Part shown: positions 17,156 through 25,726 of the stretch, piece after piece
How the letters are laid out: every line of letters begins with the position of its first letter
Position numbering within the stretch: the first letter of the stretch is position 1
Origin: Clostridium beijerinckii HUN142
GTDB lineage: Bacteria; Bacillota; Clostridia; Clostridiales; Clostridiaceae
Direction: 5' to 3'
Length of the DNA stretch: 39,629 nucleotides
Assembly (NCBI RefSeq): GCF_000621745.1
Contig: NZ_KK211342.1
Span: forward strand, 2,660 to 42,288
The notes under the pieces: model-generated
Told to the model about the DNA's origin: nothing
Seen by the model: the letters and a program-made list of their open reading frames with translations, nothing else
The model's database searches: none
Made by a program: the position numbers and the translations under genes

Positions 17156-17189
17156 AAAAGAGCAGGATTTTTGTATATCCTACTCTTTT
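17156..17189 (-). terminator. Terminator of the pantothenate operon
   Basis: Arms AAAAGAGCAGGAT (17156-17168) and ATCCTACTCTTTT (17177-17189), one wobble, followed on the minus strand by TTTTTTAAT. It lies 11 nt after the panD stop. Confidence 0.85.
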
Positions 17190-17199
17190 ACTATAATTA

Positions 17200-17574
17200 T
17201 TATTCGTTAGATTCATAATTTGTTATTTCTTTTATTGTATTATCATCATTCATAAAAACAACGGAAGGCTTATATTTTCTAGCTTCATCCTCATTCATTT
17301 GTGCATAAGCTATTATAATAACTTTATCACCAGGTTGTACTAACCTTGCGGCAGCACCATTTAAACAAATAACTCCTGATTCCCTTTTACCCGGAATCAC
17401 ATATGTTTCAAGTCTTGCACCATTATTTATATCAACTATTTGAACTTTTTCGTTTTCTAAGATACCTGCTGCTTCCATTAATGTTTTATCTATTGTAATA
17501 CTTCCTACATAATTTAATTCTGCCTGCGTAACTGTAGCTCTGTGTATTTTTCCTTTTAACATTGTAAGTATCAT
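17200..17574 (-). CDS. panD: Aspartate 1-decarboxylase PanD
   Basis: 124 aa. Pyruvoyl enzyme that makes beta-alanine from aspartate. The start LKGKIHRATVTQAELNYVGS is diagnostic; self-cleavage is expected between Gly24 and Ser25, giving the pyruvoyl group on Ser25. GKRESGVICLNGAAARLVQP and KVIIIAYAQM follow as in the family. RBS GGAGG. It is last of the pan operon, 368 nt after panC, the gap being filled by hairpin element B. Confidence 0.95.
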   Translation of the reverse strand: MILTMLKGKIHRATVTQAELNYVGSITIDKTLMEAAGILENEKVQIVDINNGARLETYVIPGKRESGVICLNGAAARLVQPGDKVIIIAYAQMNEDEARKYKPSVVFMNDDNTIKEITNYESNE

Positions 17575-17703
17575 TAAAAATTCCTCCTGAAAATCTGTTT
17601 ATTTATCTATTCATAATAATAAAATTAGTATATATTCTTTTTCGGTATCTCCATAGATACTCCCATTAAATTGAACTTATCTTTCGAAGTATAGTCCATA
17701 ACA

Positions 17704-17895
17704 GAAATGAAGGTCATGCGTTTGTGGAAGCGTTACATTAGAGGATTTAGCTGCAGATATTTCTTTAGTGGAAGTTGTTCCATTTTTGCTTGTCCTGAAC
17801 TCGTTTCAGGATCATGCAGAAATGGTGCAACTCCTGCTATTAGAAATTCACAGCTTAATCCTCAGTAACCTGAACAAATGCATAAGCTTCATTTC
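17704..17895. repeat. Long hairpin element, copy B (about 192 nt)
   Basis: Lies between panC and panD. Left arm 17704 to about 17800, right arm about 17804-17895, nearly closed by a short CTCG-type loop. GAAATGAAG pairs with CTTCATTTC region, ATGCGTTTGT with ACAAATGCAT, AGGATTTAGCTG with CAGCTTAATCCT, GTTGTTCCATTTTTGC with GCAGAAATGGTGCAAC, and GTCCTGAA with TTCAGGAT. It shares length, overall fold and the GTTGTTCCA / GGTGCAAC islands with copy A while much of the arm sequence differs. Flanks also share GCATAAGTA and GGTATCT. Confidence 0.75.
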
Positions 17896-17942
17896 GGTGG
17901 ATTTTACGCATAAGTACATTTTCACCTCGGATATCTATATTA

Positions 17943-18785
17943 TTATATTTCAAATGTAAAATTATCTATTAATCTTGTTTTTCCTATATAAACTGCAATT
18001 GGAATCAATACATTTCTCTCAATGATTTCAACGCTTTTTAGTGAATCACTATCTACGATTTCTACATAATCTATTTTTGCTAATGGCTCTGAATTTAGTA
18101 CCTCTTTTATCGCATTTTTAATATTATTAGCATTTCTTTCACCTTTTCTTAAGGCATCTTTAGCTATTTCTAAACTTCTACTTAATACTAATGCCGCTTT
18201 TCTTTCATCTTTAGAAAGATAAGTATTTCTTGAACTCTTTGCTAATCCGTCTTCTTCGCGAATTATAGGGCAAGCCACTATTTCTACATCAATATTTAAA
18301 TCTCTAACCATTCTTTTTATAACAGCTACTTGTTGAGCATCTTTTTCTCCAAAATAAGCTTTATCTGGAGTAACTATATTTAAAAATTTTGAAACAACTA
18401 AACATACTCCATCGAAATGCCCTGGTCTTTTAGCACCACAAAGTACACTTGTAAGACCTGATACACTAACACTAGTAGATTTATCACCATAATACATTTC
18501 ACTTGGTTCTGGATTGAATACTAGTGCTGCACCCGCATTAATGCAAAGTTCTAAATCTTTATTTATGTTTCTTGGGTAACTATCATAATCTTCATTTGGA
18601 CCAAACTGTGTTGGATTTACAAATACACTTACAACTACCTTATCATTTTCTTTAGCAGCCCTTTTTATAAGACTCTCATGACCTTCATGTAAAGCTCCCA
18701 TTGTTGGAACATACCCTACAGAAAGACCGTCCATTTTCCAAGCTTTAATCATGTTTCTTAGCTCTTTAATCTCTTTAACTAACAT
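17943..18785 (-). CDS. panC: Pantoate-beta-alanine ligase PanC
   Basis: 280 aa, normal length. PTMGALHEGHESLI contains the HIGH-like ATP site (HEGH at 33-36). VSVFVNPTQFGPNEDYDSYP, PGHFDGVCLVVSKFLNIV and YFGEKDAQQVAVIKRMV are conserved family blocks, then KSSRNTYLS, the KMSKS-like site. It joins pantoate and beta-alanine with ATP. It lies 61 nt after panB. Confidence 0.96.
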   Translation of the reverse strand: MLVKEIKELRNMIKAWKMDGLSVGYVPTMGALHEGHESLIKRAAKENDKVVVSVFVNPTQFGPNEDYDSYPRNINKDLELCINAGAALVFNPEPSEMYYGDKSTSVSVSGLTSVLCGAKRPGHFDGVCLVVSKFLNIVTPDKAYFGEKDAQQVAVIKRMVRDLNIDVEIVACPIIREEDGLAKSSRNTYLSKDERKAALVLSRSLEIAKDALRKGERNANNIKNAIKEVLNSEPLAKIDYVEIVDSDSLKSVEIIERNVLIPIAVYIGKTRLIDNFTFEI

Positions 18786-18846
18786 TACTGATCACCTTTC
18801 TCACCCTAATACTAAAATTTCGGTTTATTATCACATAAGTATAAAT

Positions 18847-19674
18847 TTAGTATAATTTCTTTAATTCATTTTCATCTATTTTAAAAGTATGTTTTTCTTC
18901 TGGAAAATCTCCAGCTTGTACTTCTTTAATATAGGAGCTAATGGCGTCTCTCATAACGGTACCTACATTTGCATATTGTTTTACGAACTTTGGTACAAAA
19001 TCATTGAACATGCCTAACATATCTTGATAAACTAGAATTTGACCATCACAATATTTTCCTGCTCCTATTCCTATTGTTGGAATTGAAACTGCATTTGTTA
19101 TAAGTTCTGCAACTTTTTCAGGAATTCCCTCAAGAACAATTGAAAATGCCCCTGCTTTCTCTATAAGTACAGCATCATCTATGAGCTGTTTTGCCGCTGC
19201 TTCACTCTTCCCTTGAACTTTAAATCCTCCGAAAGCATTTACTGATTGAGGAGTTAATCCTATGTGTCCCATAACTGGTATTTGAGCATCTACAATAGCT
19301 TTAATTTGAGCTGCAACTTTCGCACCACCCTCAAGCTTAACAGCATTAGCTCCACCTTCTTTAATTAATCTTCCTGCATTTAAAACTGCTTGTTCGATAG
19401 ATACATGATAAGATAAAAAAGGCATATCACTTACAATAAGAGCATTTTTAGCCCCCCTCTTAACAGCTTTTGTATGATAAATGATTTCATCCATGGTAAC
19501 AGCTAATGTATCTTCTTCACCTTTAATGACCATACCAAGAGAATCTCCAATTAAAATTCCGTTAACACCACTTTCATCGATGATTTTTGCCATTGAGTAA
19601 TCATATGCTGTAAGCATACTCAATTTTCTTTTCTCTTCTTTGGCTTGTTTAAAAGTTAATACTGTATTTTTCAC
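18847..19674 (-). CDS. panB: 3-methyl-2-oxobutanoate hydroxymethyltransferase PanB (GTG start)
   Basis: 275 aa. MLTAYDYSMAKIIDESGVNG, GDSLGMV with the metal-binding Asp, AVKRGAKNALIVSDMPFLSY, VKLEGG, GHIGLTPQSVNAFGGFKVQG and IGIGAG are the classic PanB blocks. It transfers a hydroxymethyl group from methylene-THF to ketoisovalerate. The start is GTG at 19674, sharing one G with the TAG stop of the upstream gene, and AGGAGG lies 9 nt before it, so translation is coupled. Confidence 0.96.
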   Translation of the reverse strand: MKNTVLTFKQAKEEKRKLSMLTAYDYSMAKIIDESGVNGILIGDSLGMVIKGEEDTLAVTMDEIIYHTKAVKRGAKNALIVSDMPFLSYHVSIEQAVLNAGRLIKEGGANAVKLEGGAKVAAQIKAIVDAQIPVMGHIGLTPQSVNAFGGFKVQGKSEAAAKQLIDDAVLIEKAGAFSIVLEGIPEKVAELITNAVSIPTIGIGAGKYCDGQILVYQDMLGMFNDFVPKFVKQYANVGTVMRDAISSYIKEVQAGDFPEEKHTFKIDENELKKLY

Positions 19675-20606
19675 TAATTTACGCCTCCTAAAAACTTATA
19701 AATTTCCAAATGCTTTTTTGAATTACTTAATACATCTTCAATTTGACTCTTATTTTCCATGTCATAGAAACATTCTTCTATGTTTTCTGTAATATCTGCA
19801 TTATTTTTATCTCTTAAGGCCACAAGTTTTAAGAGATTAAAAGATAATATCTTATATAAATCTTTATCTTTGTCCTCTAAAACAGAAATATGCTTCTCAA
19901 TTGTAGTAATATCTCCTCTTGCTATAGGACCTGTTAAAGAATTAACAAACCCTTTTGTATAAATACTCTCAATGTTACCCTTTATTAAAGGTTTTAAAGC
20001 ATTTAAAGCTTCTTCATCATCTAGTCCAAGTTTTTTTAAATAACTTGTACCTATATCAAGCAAAGATAATGCTAAGTTAGATACAAAAACGCTTGCTAAA
20101 TGATATGTTGAGGAATCTTCTGCTTTCCTAACAAAGTACTTATTTCCAATAAGTTTAAGTACACTAATAATAGATGAATCTTCTAAACTATCACCTTCAA
20201 TTGAAAAATATATATCTTCCAATTCTTTTAAGTTTGTTTCTTTACTAGAGAATGCAAATATTGGATGTAGAGAATAAATCATTGCACCAGAACGTTTCGC
20301 ATTACATAATACATTTGATTTAAGTGAACCACTTGTGTGGCAAATAGATTTGTTATTTAGATCAAATTTTGATAATTCAATATCTATAATTGAAATGATG
20401 TCATCAGGAGTTGTAATAAATAATATATCACTATCTTTAATAATATCTTGAATGTTGTTATAAAATTTAGATTTTGTAATATTAGTTGCATCTATGGTAT
20501 TTAAGTCATCTTTTCCATAAAAGCCGCTTAATTTTATCCCTTTATGAGTAAAGTAGCGTCCTAAACTTACGCCTACCTTCCCTGGACCAATAAATCCAAT
20601 TTTAAT
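19674..20606 (-). CDS. DUF2520 / Rossmann-like NAD(P)-binding protein, likely AUU start
   Basis: 310 aa from the proposed start. IKIGFIGPGKVGVSLGRYF is a dinucleotide-binding Rossmann start, then FITTPDD, CHTSGSLKSNVL, SLHPIFAF and a helical C-terminal domain (HLASVFVSNLALSLLDIG, LTGPIARGDITTIEKH). This is the DUF2520 family found with panBCD in clostridia, where it may serve as a ketopantoate reductase; that role is not shown by sequence. The best RBS, GGAGGTGAT, lies 5-7 nt before ATT at 20606, matching where the family normally begins. ATGs at 20663 and 20642 would add a non-conserved tail and lack an RBS. Confidence 0.8.
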   Translation of the reverse strand: MKIGFIGPGKVGVSLGRYFTHKGIKLSGFYGKDDLNTIDATNITKSKFYNNIQDIIKDSDILFITTPDDIISIIDIELSKFDLNNKSICHTSGSLKSNVLCNAKRSGAMIYSLHPIFAFSSKETNLKELEDIYFSIEGDSLEDSSIISVLKLIGNKYFVRKAEDSSTYHLASVFVSNLALSLLDIGTSYLKKLGLDDEEALNALKPLIKGNIESIYTKGFVNSLTGPIARGDITTIEKHISVLEDKDKDLYKILSFNLLKLVALRDKNNADITENIEECFYDMENKSQIEDVLSNSKKHLEIYKFLGGVN

Positions 20607-20933
20607 GGTATCACCTCCATATGTGTGTGAGTGATACAACATCCTAATTTCAATCTCATTCATTATAGATATGAGTTGTATTATATATAATTAATGCAAA
20701 AAATTTTGGTGTAACTCTTTTTCGATACTACCCACACATATTCTACCACTATGTTTTCATTTTAACAATGATAAATTTTTTATTCTTTAGGAATTTATAT
20801 TCCAGTAAAATCTATGGATAACTTAAAAAAAGGTTGATTGGATAGTTTGCGTATTTAAAAAAGAATAGAAAGAAAATCTTATTCGCCTGCCAAATTTTTC
20901 TCACATGCGTTCGAAAAGGCAGATGCGTGAAAA

Positions 20934-20963
20934 AAAGCAAGATTACTTTTTAATTCTTGCTTT
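20934..20963 (-). terminator. Terminator after the MgtC remnant
   Basis: Arms AAAGCAAGA (20934-20942) and TCTTGCTTT (20955-20963), followed on the minus strand by TTTTTTTC. The remaining 20607-20933 gap shows AT-rich leader sequence and no gene; no known riboswitch was recognised. Confidence 0.75.
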
Positions 20964-20982
20964 CTCGTATTTTTATAAAAAT

Positions 20983-21414
20983 TTACACAATTTCCTCTAT
21001 TGTAAGTACATTTTCAAGGCTATGAAGCTTTAAAATGTACTCTGAATAATTAATTTTTTCAGGTAATGTTAAAATCATTTTAAGCCCAATCATATGATTG
21101 TCAAGCTCTTTCGCTTTCTTAAGTTCTAGATTAGAAATTTTTGTTCCATCTAATTTTATTGCATTCATAAAATTCGTAACGCCTGCTATATGCTTGAGTT
21201 CAGCATATATATCCAATTCGTTAGACTGAGCTCTATAATGTAAATCTGCTTTATGAAGTACTGTTAATACACTTGATAAAAAAAAGCATGAAATAATAGC
21301 GACTTCATAAAAGCCAATTCCAATGGCAAGTCCCATACATGCACAGGCCCAAAGACCAGCTGCAGTTGTAAGGCCTTTAACTTCATTACGCCCAACTACT
21401 TTAATTAACTCAAA
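20983..21414 (-). pseudogene. 5'-truncated MgtC/SapB-family membrane protein
   Basis: The open frame continues upstream of the ATG at 21336 to 21414 and reads IKVVGRNEVKGLTTAAGLWA, then MGLAIGIGFYEVAIISCFFL. This is the conserved last membrane part of MgtC/SapB proteins, followed by the ACT-like C-terminal domain (LDNHMIGLKMILTLPE). The first three membrane segments, about 100 residues, are missing and a stop lies directly upstream. The remaining 117 codons from ATG could be translated, but ATG lies within a membrane helix and has no RBS. Gene decay is the simplest reading. Confidence 0.75.
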
Positions 21415-21593
21415 TTAAATTTATTCTCATTAGAATATTAATTACCTTTGAAATTTCTTTTTATTATAGTTTTTGTAAATGCCGACTATTCCTCCTATAG
21501 TGCTATAAATTTCTTCACTTGATTCTTTTATAATTCTAGAACACATAATATCTTCATATCTTTTTTATATAATAATTTTACTTATGATAATTA

Positions 21594-21621
21594 TTGACTT
21601 TTATATATTCGGGATTATACT
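21594..21621 (+). promoter_or_regulatory. SigA-type promoter for the ccdA-like gene
   Basis: TTGACT at 21594-21599, 16-nt spacer, TATACT at 21616-21621, about 70 nt before the TTG start of the ccdA-like gene. Confidence 0.5.
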
Positions 21622-21690
21622 TTTAAACGGTTCAATTATTTAGTTAAACATTATTTAATGTCTTAATTTTAGATTCGAGGTGATTTATTC

Positions 21691-22395
21691 TTGAAAGATA
21701 TATCGATCTTATTAGCTTTTTCAGCAGGTTTATTATCTTTTTTATCTCCATGCGTACTTCCTCTTGTTCCTGCATATATAAGCTATTTAACAGGCTCTTC
21801 TATAAAAGAATTAAAGGAAGGTAAAACAAAACTTTTTACTTTATATAAATCCTTTGGATTTGTGTTAGGTTTTTCGATTATTTTTATTCTAATGGGGGTT
21901 TCAGTAACATCTCTTGGTAAATTATTTATTACTCATAAAGATTTATTTAGAAAATTTGGTGGAATTCTTATAATCGTCTTTGGTCTACATACAACTGGAG
22001 TTTTCAAAATCAAACTATTTTATCAAGAAAAAAGATTTTTACACTTTGATAAAATTAAAGGTCCTTTTAGTTCAATAATTATTGGAATGGCGTTTGCTGC
22101 TGGATGGACACCTTGTATTGGTCCTATTTTATCTTCAATACTTATTTATGCTGCAAATATGGATTCCATGAACAAAGGAATTTTACTTCTTATAATGTAT
22201 TCCATTGGACTTGCTATCCCATTTATTCTAACAGCTTTGGCTATAGAAGGCTTTGCCGAACAATTTAAAAAGTTCTCAAAGTATTTACCTATTGTTTCCA
22301 CAATAAGTGGTATTTTAATGATCATAATGGGTGTTATGATTTTTACAAATAAATTAGCAATATTAAGTCAGTATTCAAGTTTTATTAATTTTTAA
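21691..22395 (+). CDS. ccdA: CcdA-family thiol-disulfide transporter (TTG start)
   Basis: 234 aa, six predicted membrane segments. The redox cysteines lie in LSPCVLPLVPAYISYL (near residue 21) and AAGWTPCIGPILSSIL. CcdA passes electrons from cytosolic thioredoxin to extracytoplasmic thioredoxin-like proteins. The TTG start is preceded by GAGGTGA. The thioredoxin-like partner starts 18 nt downstream, so they form an operon. In spore formers such pairs serve cytochrome c maturation or spore envelope thiol control; which applies here is unknown. Confidence 0.92.
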   Translation: MKDISILLAFSAGLLSFLSPCVLPLVPAYISYLTGSSIKELKEGKTKLFTLYKSFGFVLGFSIIFILMGVSVTSLGKLFITHKDLFRKFGGILIIVFGLHTTGVFKIKLFYQEKRFLHFDKIKGPFSSIIIGMAFAAGWTPCIGPILSSILIYAANMDSMNKGILLLIMYSIGLAIPFILTALAIEGFAEQFKKFSKYLPIVSTISGILMIIMGVMIFTNKLAILSQYSSFINF

Positions 22396-22413
22396 ATTAA
22401 GGAGAAAACAAAT

Positions 22414-22995
22414 ATGAAAAAAGCATTGATAGCAGCAATTGTAGCAGTAGCACTTATAGTTTTTTCAGTTTACACTATTTATAATTCCGAATCATCAAAT
22501 TCAAAAACTGACTCATCCATATCAATTACAAACGATAAAAATAATTCTTCAAATCAAACTATTGAAGTAACTCCTAATAATATTAAAACCAAAGCCATTG
22601 ATTTTAACTTAAAAGATTTGAACGGTAATGAATTATCTTTAAGTGATTTAAAAGGCAAGAAAGTGTTTCTTAACTTTTGGGCAACTTGGTGCCCTCCCTG
22701 TAAAGCTGAAATGCCTGAGATAGAAAGATTATATCAAGAAACAAAGGATAGTGACTTAGTTATAATTTCTATAGAAATCGGTGAGCCATTAAATACTGTT
22801 AAATCATTTATTGATAGTAACAAATATAACTTTAAGGTACTTATAGACTCTGATCAAAGTGTAGCTACAAAATATAACATAACTTCAATTCCTACTTCAT
22901 ACTTTATTGATAAAGACGGAAATATAGTTTCTAAGCATGTTGGTGGCATGAATATCGACCAAATGAAAGCCTATATCAAAACTTTAGATAAATAA
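22414..22995 (+). CDS. TlpA/ResA-like membrane-anchored thioredoxin
   Basis: 193 aa. Residues 4-23 are an uncleaved-type signal anchor, then a Ser/Asn-rich linker to about 60, then the thioredoxin fold with active site WATWCPPCK (Cys93 and Cys96) and the cis-proline in SIPTSYFIDKDG. It is expected to reduce disulfides outside the membrane using electrons from the CcdA protein encoded just upstream. RBS TAAGGAG. It ends before a strong hairpin at 23012. Confidence 0.9.
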   Translation: MKKALIAAIVAVALIVFSVYTIYNSESSNSKTDSSISITNDKNNSSNQTIEVTPNNIKTKAIDFNLKDLNGNELSLSDLKGKKVFLNFWATWCPPCKAEMPEIERLYQETKDSDLVIISIEIGEPLNTVKSFIDSNKYNFKVLIDSDQSVATKYNITSIPTSYFIDKDGNIVSKHVGGMNIDQMKAYIKTLDK

Positions 22996-23011
22996 TTAGC
23001 TTTAATAAAAA

Positions 23012-23058
23012 AATGAATTAGAAGTCTCTAATATGAGATTATTCTAATTCATTCTTTT
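23012..23058 (+). terminator. Terminator of the ccdA-tlpA operon
   Basis: Perfect 12-bp arms AATGAATTAGAA (23012-23023) and TTCTAATTCATT (23042-23053) followed by CTTTT; it overlaps the 3' end of the convergent TVP38 remnant. Confidence 0.8.
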
Positions 23059-23432
23059 ACCTGATCATCTTTTTTCTTTGTAATTGTAAATTTCACAAAT
23101 ATTAGGCCAATAACTGTTATGACTAGCCTTATCCAATTGTCATAAATATTAATTATGTCATAGCTAACAAGTGCCTCTAAAGCTATAGATGGAACCTTTC
23201 CAATCAATGTTGCAACAGTGAATATTTTACTATCAACATTACTTATTGATGCTGCAAGTGTTATAATTCCTGATGGTATAAATGGAATTATTCTTCCTTG
23301 AAATATTAGTAGCCCCGCCTCTCTTCCATCACTTTTAACTATTCTATAAATTAACCTATTTCTATCTGTGAATTTTTCAATCTTCCTTTTAAAACCTAAT
23401 CTATAGATAATAAAAGTAATTAATATTCTAAC
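23049..23432 (-). pseudogene. 5'-truncated TVP38/TMEM64 (VTT domain) membrane protein
   Basis: A 128-codon open frame without usable start. It reads LGFKRKIEKFTDRNRLIYRI, LLIFQGRIIPFIPSGIITLA, then VATLIGKVPSIALEAL and a C-terminal membrane segment. The RxxPFxPxG core and following GK-P are typical of the VTT/SNARE-associated family. The N-terminal half, with the first membrane segments, is missing and a TAA lies at the upstream edge. Confidence 0.7.
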
Positions 23433-23531
23433 TTAAAATCTTAATTTCTAAATGCTATCTATTTATCACGTACTATCTTGATTACTATCTGCTATTTTAC
23501 AACATTCTTATAATCAATTCAAATAAAATAA

Positions 23532-23564
23532 GACTCAAATTTTAGCTTTTACAGCACTTGAGCC
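23532..23564 (-). terminator. Terminator of the DUF378 gene
   Basis: GACTCAA (23532-23538) pairs with TTGAGCC (23558-23564) with one wobble; CTTATTTTATT follows on the minus strand. Confidence 0.5.
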
Positions 23565-23630
23565 TTTTACATATCTATGGTACTTTTGCTTAAACATATT
23601 TAAAATGATTGTGTTACTTTTCTTATCCTT

Positions 23631-23846
23631 CTAGGCTACTTCACTATTCGTTCCTTTGAATAATAAATAAATTGCATATATCCCTGCTATACCAACAATG
23701 CCACAAACTATCCGATCGAGCCAAGACATTGTTACAGGTGCAGAACCAAAGGCAAGCCCTATGAAATCATCTCCCAAAAAACCTATTATTCCTAATCTTA
23801 TAGCAGCTGCAACAACCAATACCCATGTTATTGTTCTCATTTTCAT
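23631..23846 (-). CDS. DUF378-family small membrane protein
   Basis: 71 aa with two membrane segments (TWVLVVAAAIRLGIIGF and IVCGIVGIAGIYAIYLLF) and the central GDDFIGLAFGS loop typical of DUF378. RBS AAGGA; the second Met (MRTITW) is an alternative start. Function unknown. It stands alone, with a possible terminator downstream. Confidence 0.8.
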   Translation of the reverse strand: MKMRTITWVLVVAAAIRLGIIGFLGDDFIGLAFGSAPVTMSWLDRIVCGIVGIAGIYAIYLLFKGTNSEVA

Positions 23847-24178
23847 TCACATCCTTTTATTAAATATATTTTATATTATGTTAAATTTAAATTACAAATA
23901 ATAATTTAGATATTTTAAATACCTAATCTATTATTTGTAAATGAATATATATTATACAATTATCATTCTGGTTCCTCATATTTTATTAGTATTTTGTAAC
24001 AGTTATCCATTTCAACTCATATTTTTAAGTGTATACCTAATATAGTTTTCGTATGGATGTTAGCATTACTGTTGAAAATGAACTAACTAAACTTCGTATA
24101 TACTAACTTTTAAAACCGAACTGTTTCTACGAGGTAATATCGTTTGTATAATGTATTAAAAATAAAGAGGTGTTTCTT

Positions 24179-24306
24179 ATGATTATTACACCAGATATTC
24201 AAACACTTAAGTTTAAAATGTGTAAAGGAGTAAAATACTTTGAATTGTTTGCTGAACAAGTAGAACAAGAAATACTGCCTGGTGTGTTTATTAAAGGTTG
24301 GTGGTA
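24179..24306 (+). pseudogene. Fragment: N-terminus of a multicopper-oxidase-like protein
   Basis: ATG at 24179 with GAGGTG before it. It reads MIITPDIQTLKFKMCKGVKY, then FELFAEQVEQEILPGVFIKG and WWYN. This resembles the start of multicopper oxidases (FxLxAEPVExEixPGxxIxGWGYNG). After WYN the frame runs into sequence that belongs, on the other strand, to an amidase gene, so all copper sites are missing. The family call rests on about 42 residues. Confidence 0.45.
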
Positions 24307-24392
24307 CAATTGCTCTCATCAAGCCTGTCAACAACCCCACATCCAATATTACCACTCGCAGTATGACCTACAGCTATTATAAAATTAATCAT
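24297..24392 (-). pseudogene. Fragment: N-terminus of an N-acetylmuramoyl-L-alanine amidase
   Basis: ATG at 24392 behind a strong GGAGGAG RBS. It reads MINFIIAVGHTASGNIGCGV, then VDRLDESNCT. This matches the zinc-binding start of Amidase_3 enzymes (GHTxSGxxGxGxxxxxxES). After about 31 codons it runs into the multicopper oxidase fragment. Only the beginning of the gene is left. Confidence 0.5.
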
Positions 24393-24659
24393 TTTCCACA
24401 TCTCCTCCATAATCTCTAATTTATTTACTTTTTAATATGAGTTATACGCCTTTAAAAAGAGCAGCTATATCCTGCAACCAAGAAGTTCAGTATTAAAAGT
24501 ATAAGTAACAACATAAATCTAATTATTTTTATACTCCCATATAAGTTATATGTAATCTAGTCATATATACTATATATAGAGGTGAATTTAATACAAAACA
24601 CAATATATGTAAAATAATTACTTTAATTCATAACTCTTATATTGAAGATGGAGGTTTGT

Positions 24660-25232
24660 ATGAATTTTGATTATGTTGAAACTTTAGTTACCAGATGTAA
24701 GAACAATGATGAAGAAGCAAAAGAAAAATTAGCTTATGAATTTAGGCCTTTGATTTATAATATTTCTAAAAGGACTTTCATTGATAGGTATAATTCCCAT
24801 GATATTATACAGGAATGTTACCATTCACTTTTCAAATCTGTTTCCAAGTATAATTTAGAAAAGCATAGATTTGTTGCCTATGCTACTAATGCTATTAAAA
24901 ATAATATGAATGATCTAATAAAACGAACTAGAACTAGAAGATCTACTGAAGGTAGTTATGCATTAAGCTTACATGATGATGTAGAAAATAATTTTCCAGA
25001 ACTTGAAATCTCAACTGAAACTTCATTATGTGAACTGTGTGACTATGAGGATTTAAAATTAGCTCTTAAGAATTTAAATGAAGAGGAAGTTGAACTTATA
25101 GATTTCGTATTCTACAAAAATTACACTGTTAAGGAATATGCCTATTTCAAAAATATGTGCTACTCTACTGCTATTCAAAAAAAGAAAAACATATTAATGA
25201 AAATCCTTAATAATATTTCATTGTATTATTAA
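24660..25232 (+). CDS. Small sigma-70-like factor (region 2 and region 4-like)
   Basis: 190 aa from the ATG at 24660, which follows ATGGAGG; the TTG at 24642 lies upstream of that RBS. PLIYNISKRTFI, SHDIIQECYHSLFKSVSKYN and FVAYATNAIKNNMNDLIKRT resemble sigma region 2. A variable linker follows, then LKNLNEEEVELIDFVFYKNY and YSTAIQKKKNILMKIL as a region 4-like HTH. Size and layout are like clostridial UviA/BotR-type or SigO/RsoA-type alternative factors. A YvrJ gene lies 1.7 kb downstream on the same strand, and yvrJ neighbours the SigO/RsoA genes in Bacillus, so a related small regulon is possible. Confidence 0.7.
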   Translation: MNFDYVETLVTRCKNNDEEAKEKLAYEFRPLIYNISKRTFIDRYNSHDIIQECYHSLFKSVSKYNLEKHRFVAYATNAIKNNMNDLIKRTRTRRSTEGSYALSLHDDVENNFPELEISTETSLCELCDYEDLKLALKNLNEEEVELIDFVFYKNYTVKEYAYFKNMCYSTAIQKKKNILMKILNNISLYY

Positions 25233-25238
25233 GCATAA

Positions 25239-25281
25239 AATTCTAACAGCTCTAAGGTTAATCCTTGGAGCTGTTAGAATT
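25239..25281 (+). terminator. Terminator of the sigma-like gene
   Basis: 19-bp arms 25239-25257 and 25263-25281 (AATTCTAACAGCTCTAAGG and its partner, one wobble), 5-nt loop. Confidence 0.85.
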
Positions 25282-25357
25282 ATAATATTAATCAATTTAA
25301 TTAAAAATGTTGTTCCAGTTATTCTATTTACTTAGTAATTGTATATTATTTTGACAT

Positions 25358-25685
25358 TTAACAATTTGAAAACTCTAGACACATATTTTTAATGCTAATA
25401 TCAGCATTAAGCGCTTTCAGTAAATCTAGTCCAATGAGTAAATCAATGTCAATCCCATAATGCATTCCACCAATACATAAAAGGACGTCATGAAAAGGAT
25501 AGCCAATTAATGGCTATATTTTTAAAAAGATTCATTAAAACTGATTCATAACAACCAGCTCCATGTACATTAATAAGCTCTTCATTACCATCAAAATGAA
25601 TATAATCACTATTTATTAGGGTAGCAGGTGAACCATTATCTATCAATAAATTTTCAAAATGCAAGGGCTTTTTATCAATATTCAA
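25358..25685 (-). pseudogene. Frameshifted retropepsin-like aspartic protease
   Basis: The first frame has LLIDNGSPATLINSDYI, the D-x-G-S/T active-site loop (Asn in place of the usual Thr after Asp), and runs to a stop at 25488. A second frame continues with GYPFHDVLLCIGGMHYGIDI, then DLLIGLDLLKALNADI, the conserved C-terminal part of retropepsin-like proteins. The shift falls near 25500. The frame is open upstream of the TTG at 25685, into the end of the preceding gene, so the true start is unsure. Confidence 0.65.
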
Positions 25686-25726
25686 GTTTAAGGAACAAAA
25701 TAATACCTTATGTTTATACCTTAAAT

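Noticed and set aside
20607..20982. Riboswitch or pan RNA motif upstream of the pantothenate operon
   Set aside because: I could not recognise a conserved fold in the leader; only an ordinary terminator of the neighbouring gene is clear.
21418..21560. About 34-aa minus-strand ORF (MCSRIIKESSEEIYSTIGGI...)
   Set aside because: Short, weak RBS, no recognised family; it may be a remnant, but the evidence is too thin for a feature.
24110..24355. 81-aa minus-strand ORF
   Set aside because: It reads across the amidase and oxidase fragments in the wrong frame and has no RBS.
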